The notes under the pieces: generated by a model
Databases searched by the model: none
Seen by the model: the letters and a program-made list of their open reading frames with translations, nothing else
What the model was told of the DNA's origin: nothing
Shown here: positions 5,285 to 8,366 of the stretch, one piece after another
Position numbering within the stretch: position 1 is the first letter of the stretch
Layout of the letters: every line of letters begins with the position of its first letter
DNA from: Flavobacteriaceae bacterium
Lineage (GTDB): Bacteria; Bacteroidota; Bacteroidia; Flavobacteriales; Flavobacteriaceae
Length of the DNA stretch: 8,366 nt
Assembly (NCBI GenBank): GCA_015493405.1
Contig: WGDF01000302.1
Location: forward strand, 1-8,366
Direction: 5' to 3'
Position numbers and translations under genes: made by a program

Positions 5285-5389
5285 GTGAAGAGAAAAATTG
5301 AGCATAAAGTTTTTACGGACAAATGTCAGAAAAAATATACCGAAGCCATGGAGGGGGATATCTTCTATGTGGATAAAGGTGGCATATAA
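5285..5389 (+). CDS. Uncertain small ORF between channel and adaptor genes
   Basis: A 34-codon frame starts at GTG 5285, preceded by an in-frame TGA, and ends at TAA 5387. The product is lysine-rich with one Cys, contains KKYTEAMEGDIFYVDKGGI, and uses codons like its neighbours. It has no signal peptide or membrane segment and I recognise no family. It may be a small protein, the tail of a decayed gene, or chance. The unusually wide 186-bp gap inside an otherwise coherent gene set is the main reason to list it. Confidence 0.22.
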   Translation: MKRKIEHKVFTDKCQKKYTEAMEGDIFYVDKGGI

Positions 5390-5436
5390 CCAAATAAATA
5401 GTTAAACCATATCATCAAAAAATAAAAAATATACAG

Positions 5437-6777
5437 ATGAAAAAATACATTGTGATAATCAGCTTATTGGCCTTAGTATCGGCTTGTAACAAGCATGACA
5501 AGAAAATAGGCGGTAATTTGCAGCAGCAAAAAGTCCAAATACAACGACAAATCGACAGTTTGCATCAAATTTTGGAAAAAATAAATACCAAATTGGGCGA
5601 CCGGCAAGCCAAGGAAATTCCGGGTATTTCGGCCATCAAAGTGGCGCCCACTGTTTTTACACATTATATTGAATTGCAAGGTAATGTCGATACGGATGGC
5701 AATGTAATGGTGATTCCTGAAGCCATGGGAAGTGTCAAAAAAATATATAAGAATGAAGGCGATAAAGTGCGTAAGGGTGAAACTATTATGCTACTGGACG
5801 ATGCTGTGCTTCGCAATCAAATTAGCGAAATTAGGACGCAATATAGTTTGGCCAAGACTGCTTATGACCGTCAAAAAAGACTTTGGGATCAAAAAATAGG
5901 TTCCGAAATGGCATACTTACAAGCCAAAACCAAAAAGGAAAGTCTGGTACGTAAACTTCAAACTTTAAAATCACAACTGGCCAAATTTTATGTCAAAGCG
6001 CCTATAAGTGGCACTTTAGACGATTTAATGATTAAGGAAGGTGAAATGGCTGCCCCACAACGTCCCGTCGCAAGAGTAGTCAATTTGGATCGGGTATATG
6101 TGCAAGCAGATGTCAGTGAGAAATATTTGACTAAAATAAAAAAAAGGACACCGGCTATCCTTGTTTTTCCCGAAATTAACAAAAGCCTTAACGCACAAAT
6201 CGGCTATGTGGGTAATTTTATCCACCCCAACAACAGAACTTTTAAGATTAGAATTAATTTACGGAATACCAATGGTGATTTAAAACCTAATTTAACCGGC
6301 AATATCAAAATCAAAGATTTGGAAGAAAATCAGGTTGTAGTTTTACCTTTATCTATTGTTCAAGAAGATAGAGCAGGGGACAATTTTGTATATGTTTTAC
6401 AGCTTGTTGATCAGACAGCAGGGATATATAAAACAATCAAAAGAAAAGTTGTTTTAGGTCCCGATTATAAAGGGCGCGTATGGATCAAATCCGGTTTAAA
6501 TCCCAACGATATCGTTGCCGGCAAAGCAGCTAGGGGTTTAACTGAAGGCGATCAAGTTAAGATAACTAATGCGGCTCAATTGACACAAGATGTTGATAAT
6601 CAACATAAAACAAAGAGTCAAGCAGGTGAGGAATCGGTTTATCATAAAGTTAAGAAGGGCGAAACCTTATTCGAAATACACCAACATTATAAAGTTTCAT
6701 TGGCCGATTTACGCAACTGGAACCACTTGAAAAATGATAAGGTAAAAATCGGACAGAAATTAATCGTTCGAAAATAA
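5437..6777 (+). CDS. RND efflux periplasmic adaptor (membrane fusion lipoprotein) with C-terminal LysM domain
   Basis: This 446-aa adaptor should link the RND permease to the TolC-like channel. The lipobox VSAC puts the lipidated Cys at 17. A short coiled coil (about 27-58) leads to the first lipoyl half (about 85-122, NEGDKVRKGETIMLLDD), then a short alpha-hairpin (about 123-182), the second lipoyl half (about 183-211, VKAPISGTLDDLMIKEGE), a beta-barrel (about 215-295) and a membrane-proximal domain (about 296-376). These are the normal HlyD/AcrA-type parts. After a polar linker (377-400) comes a complete LysM module at 401-446 (YHKVKKGETLFEIHQHY, then KVKIGQKLIV), which binds peptidoglycan glycan. 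Adaptors usually end at the membrane-proximal domain, so this is a fusion. The same frame runs through without a break. The ATG gives an ideal lipoprotein signal. The gene lies 78 bp before the permease. Confidence 0.92.
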   Translation: MKKYIVIISLLALVSACNKHDKKIGGNLQQQKVQIQRQIDSLHQILEKINTKLGDRQAKEIPGISAIKVAPTVFTHYIELQGNVDTDGNVMVIPEAMGSVKKIYKNEGDKVRKGETIMLLDDAVLRNQISEIRTQYSLAKTAYDRQKRLWDQKIGSEMAYLQAKTKKESLVRKLQTLKSQLAKFYVKAPISGTLDDLMIKEGEMAAPQRPVARVVNLDRVYVQADVSEKYLTKIKKRTPAILVFPEINKSLNAQIGYVGNFIHPNNRTFKIRINLRNTNGDLKPNLTGNIKIKDLEENQVVVLPLSIVQEDRAGDNFVYVLQLVDQTAGIYKTIKRKVVLGPDYKGRVWIKSGLNPNDIVAGKAARGLTEGDQVKITNAAQLTQDVDNQHKTKSQAGEESVYHKVKKGETLFEIHQHYKVSLADLRNWNHLKNDKVKIGQKLIVRK

Positions 6778-6782
6778 AATGT

Positions 6783-6832
6783 TTGACTGAAATCGGGCTA
6801 TTATAACCATAAAAAAGAATATTTCAGGTCAA
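6783..6832. repeat. Stem-loop between adaptor and permease genes
   Basis: TTGACTGAAAT (6783-6793) pairs with ATTTCAGGTCAA (6821-6832), an 11-bp stem with one bulged base and a 27-nt A/T-rich loop. No T run follows, so it is not a standard terminator. It could be a regulator site or an mRNA processing or stability element that sets adaptor-to-permease ratio. Confidence 0.4.
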
Positions 6833-6855
6833 TCGTTAATCAATAAATCTTAAAC

Positions 6856-8366
6856 ATGAAAAAATTACATAAAACCTTTAGTTTATCTACAGCAGCCCTC
6901 AAAAATGATAATACAGTCAAGCTGATTATCTTGTTGCTTACCATTGGAGGACTTTTTTCCTATATCAAAATGCCCCGTGAAGCTTTCCCCGATGTGGCCG
7001 CGCCTGAAGTTTTTGTAACCACACCTTATCCGGGTAATTCTGCCGAAGATGTCGAAAGTATCATAACCAATCCACTCGAAAAAGAGTTTAAAAAAATCAA
7101 GGGGATTGATGAAATCAAATCGACTTCAAAATCCGGTTTTTCCAGCATTGATGTCAAATTTACCTTTGATGTCGATCCGGATAAAGCTTTGGAAGATGTC
7201 AAAGATAAAATTGACGATGCTATGGGTGATCGCGATTGGCCTAAAGATTTGCCTCAGAATCCGCATGCTATGAAACTCGATTTTTCCGAGTTAAAACCCA
7301 TTATGAATGTTAATATTTCAGGAGATTATACACCGGATAAACTTAAAAAGTTTGCAGAGTTTCTTCAGGATAAAATAGAACAACTGCCTCAAATTTCTGC
7401 TGCTGATATTCGTGGTGTGCAAGACAAAGAAGTAGAAGTGGCGGTTGATTTAAATCAAATGCTCAGTCGCAATATCAGTTTTAGTAATATTGAGCGTACT
7501 ATAAAAAATGAAAATTTGACTATATCGGCCGGCGATTTAAAAGAAAACGGCTTACGAAGAAATGTGCGTGTGATTGGCGAATTCAAATCGCCGAAAGTCA
7601 TCGAAAATTTGATTATTCGCAAAGCCAAAGACAAGGTAACCTACCTCAAAGATGTAGCACAAGTGCATTACAAACAACAAGATGCCGAAAGTTACGCCCG
7701 TGAATTTGGCAAGCCGGTGGTGATGCTCGATATCAAGAAACGCAGTGGGGCCAATCAAATACAAGCTTCCGATGAAATCAAAAAGATTATAGAAGAAACC
7801 AAAACCAAAGTCTTTCCTAAAAATGTGCATGTTTCCATTACAAATGACTTGTCCAACAGAACCAGAACACAAGTCTCTGATTTGGAAAACAGTATTATTT
7901 TGGGGATGTTATTGGTCATTGCCGTTTTAATGTTTTTCATGGGTTTCCGCAATGCCTTATTCGTTGGAATAGCCATTCCTTTGTCTATGTTAATGTCCTT
8001 TTTGATACTGGCTTCTTTCGGAATTACACTCAATACTATGGTGTTGTTTGCCCTGGTATTGGCACTCGGTATGTTGGTCGATAACGGCATTGTTATAGTC
8101 GAAAATATTTACCGTTACCGTCAAGAAGGCTACAAGCCCTTTGAAGCGGCAAAATATGCCGTCGGCGAAGTTGCTTGGCCCATAATCGCTTCTACGGCAA
8201 CAACATTGGTTGCATTTATTCCATTGGCATTTTGGCCCGGTATTATTGGTAATTTTATGCAATACCTACCCATTACTTTGATAACTGTATTGTCTTCATC
8301 TTTGTTTGTGGCTTTGGTCATCAATCCTGTTTTGACCAAAAACTATATGAGCATGACCGAAACAGC
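6856..8366 (+). CDS. RND efflux permease, AcrB/HAE-like (3' end beyond window)
   Basis: The first 503 codons are present, about half of a usual 1,000-1,150-aa permease; the frame is open to the window edge. The inner-membrane proton-driven transporter shows TM1 (about 21-37), then the first large periplasmic loop with EAFPDVAAPEVFVTTPYPGNS (43-62, the conserved start of the porter domain). TM2-TM6 follow at about 345-362, 368-390, 394-415, 439-459 and 468-490. TM4 carries GMLVDNGIVIVENIYR: D409 matches the first of AcrB's proton-relay aspartates (D407), while the second (D408) is Asn410 here, a variation also found in other HAE-type pumps. ATG at 6856 gives the short cytoplasmic N-terminus normal for these proteins. 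The neighbouring genes supply its adaptor and channel. Drug or lipid-like substrates are more likely than metals, but this is inference. Confidence 0.95.
   Translation, partial: MKKLHKTFSLSTAALKNDNTVKLIILLLTIGGLFSYIKMPREAFPDVAAPEVFVTTPYPGNSAEDVESIITNPLEKEFKKIKGIDEIKSTSKSGFSSIDVKFTFDVDPDKALEDVKDKIDDAMGDRDWPKDLPQNPHAMKLDFSELKPIMNVNISGDYTPDKLKKFAEFLQDKIEQLPQISAADIRGVQDKEVEVAVDLNQMLSRNISFSNIERTIKNENLTISAGDLKENGLRRNVRVIGEFKSPKVIENLIIRKAKDKVTYLKDVAQVHYKQQDAESYAREFGKPVVMLDIKKRSGANQIQASDEIKKIIEETKTKVFPKNVHVSITNDLSNRTRTQVSDLENSIILGMLLVIAVLMFFMGFRNALFVGIAIPLSMLMSFLILASFGITLNTMVLFALVLALGMLVDNGIVIVENIYRYRQEGYKPFEAAKYAVGEVAWPIIASTATTLVAFIPLAFWPGIIGNFMQYLPITLITVLSSSLFVALVINPVLTKNYMSMTET

Noticed and set aside
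5473..6225. Three minus-strand frames opposite the adaptor gene
   Set aside because: They are antisense shadows of a well-supported coding region.
7552..8339. Four overlapping minus-strand frames opposite the permease
   Set aside because: They are antisense shadows of the RND permease, whose + strand frame is open to the window edge and carries family motifs.

Overview
The window looks like a piece of a Bacteroidota (flavobacteria-like) chromosome. It is AT-rich, none of the genes has a recognisable Shine-Dalgarno, and several start regions carry the Bacteroidota -7 promoter box TAnnTTTG. The efflux proteins also have the usual features of that phylum. I cannot name a genus.

Positions 1 to about 2655 are a patch of mobile DNA. 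First comes a gene-poor flank with a long perfect terminator-type hairpin (167-213). Then a minus-strand IS110-family transposase (307-1308) has its DEDD residues intact. Upstream of it lies a roughly 175-nt structured non-coding stretch (1309-1482), placed as the bridge RNA (seekRNA) of an IS110-group element should be, with a Bacteroidota-type promoter just outside it. A REP-like hairpin and a terminator follow. Next is a complete REP-associated tyrosine transposase (RAYT) unit: a 5' double-palindrome leader, a 186-aa HUH/Y1 transposase (1768-2328) and 3' palindromes. Directly downstream is a second copy of the same unit with its coding region deleted (about 2411-2655). It keeps only the 5' leader through the start codon and the 3' end with the stop codon, which is the structure of a non-autonomous miniature element.

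Positions 2656-3026 separate the mobile patch from an efflux locus. This stretch holds a possible minus-strand remnant of an outer-membrane protein C-terminus (2747-2887) and a clear Bacteroidota promoter (2904-2934). An imperfect 24-bp palindrome (2932-2955) overlaps that promoter and is a good operator candidate for the neighbouring TetR-type regulator.

Positions 3027-8366 encode a tripartite RND efflux system on the + strand: TetR/AcrR regulator, TolC-family outer membrane channel, lipoprotein periplasmic adaptor (membrane fusion protein), and RND permease, which runs off the window after 503 codons. The permease would drive export with the proton motive force, the adaptor would couple it to the TolC-like tunnel, and the regulator probably controls the set. 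The most unusual protein feature is a C-terminal LysM peptidoglycan-binding domain on the adaptor (residues 401-446). Together with its N-terminal lipid anchor, it could tie the pump to the cell wall.
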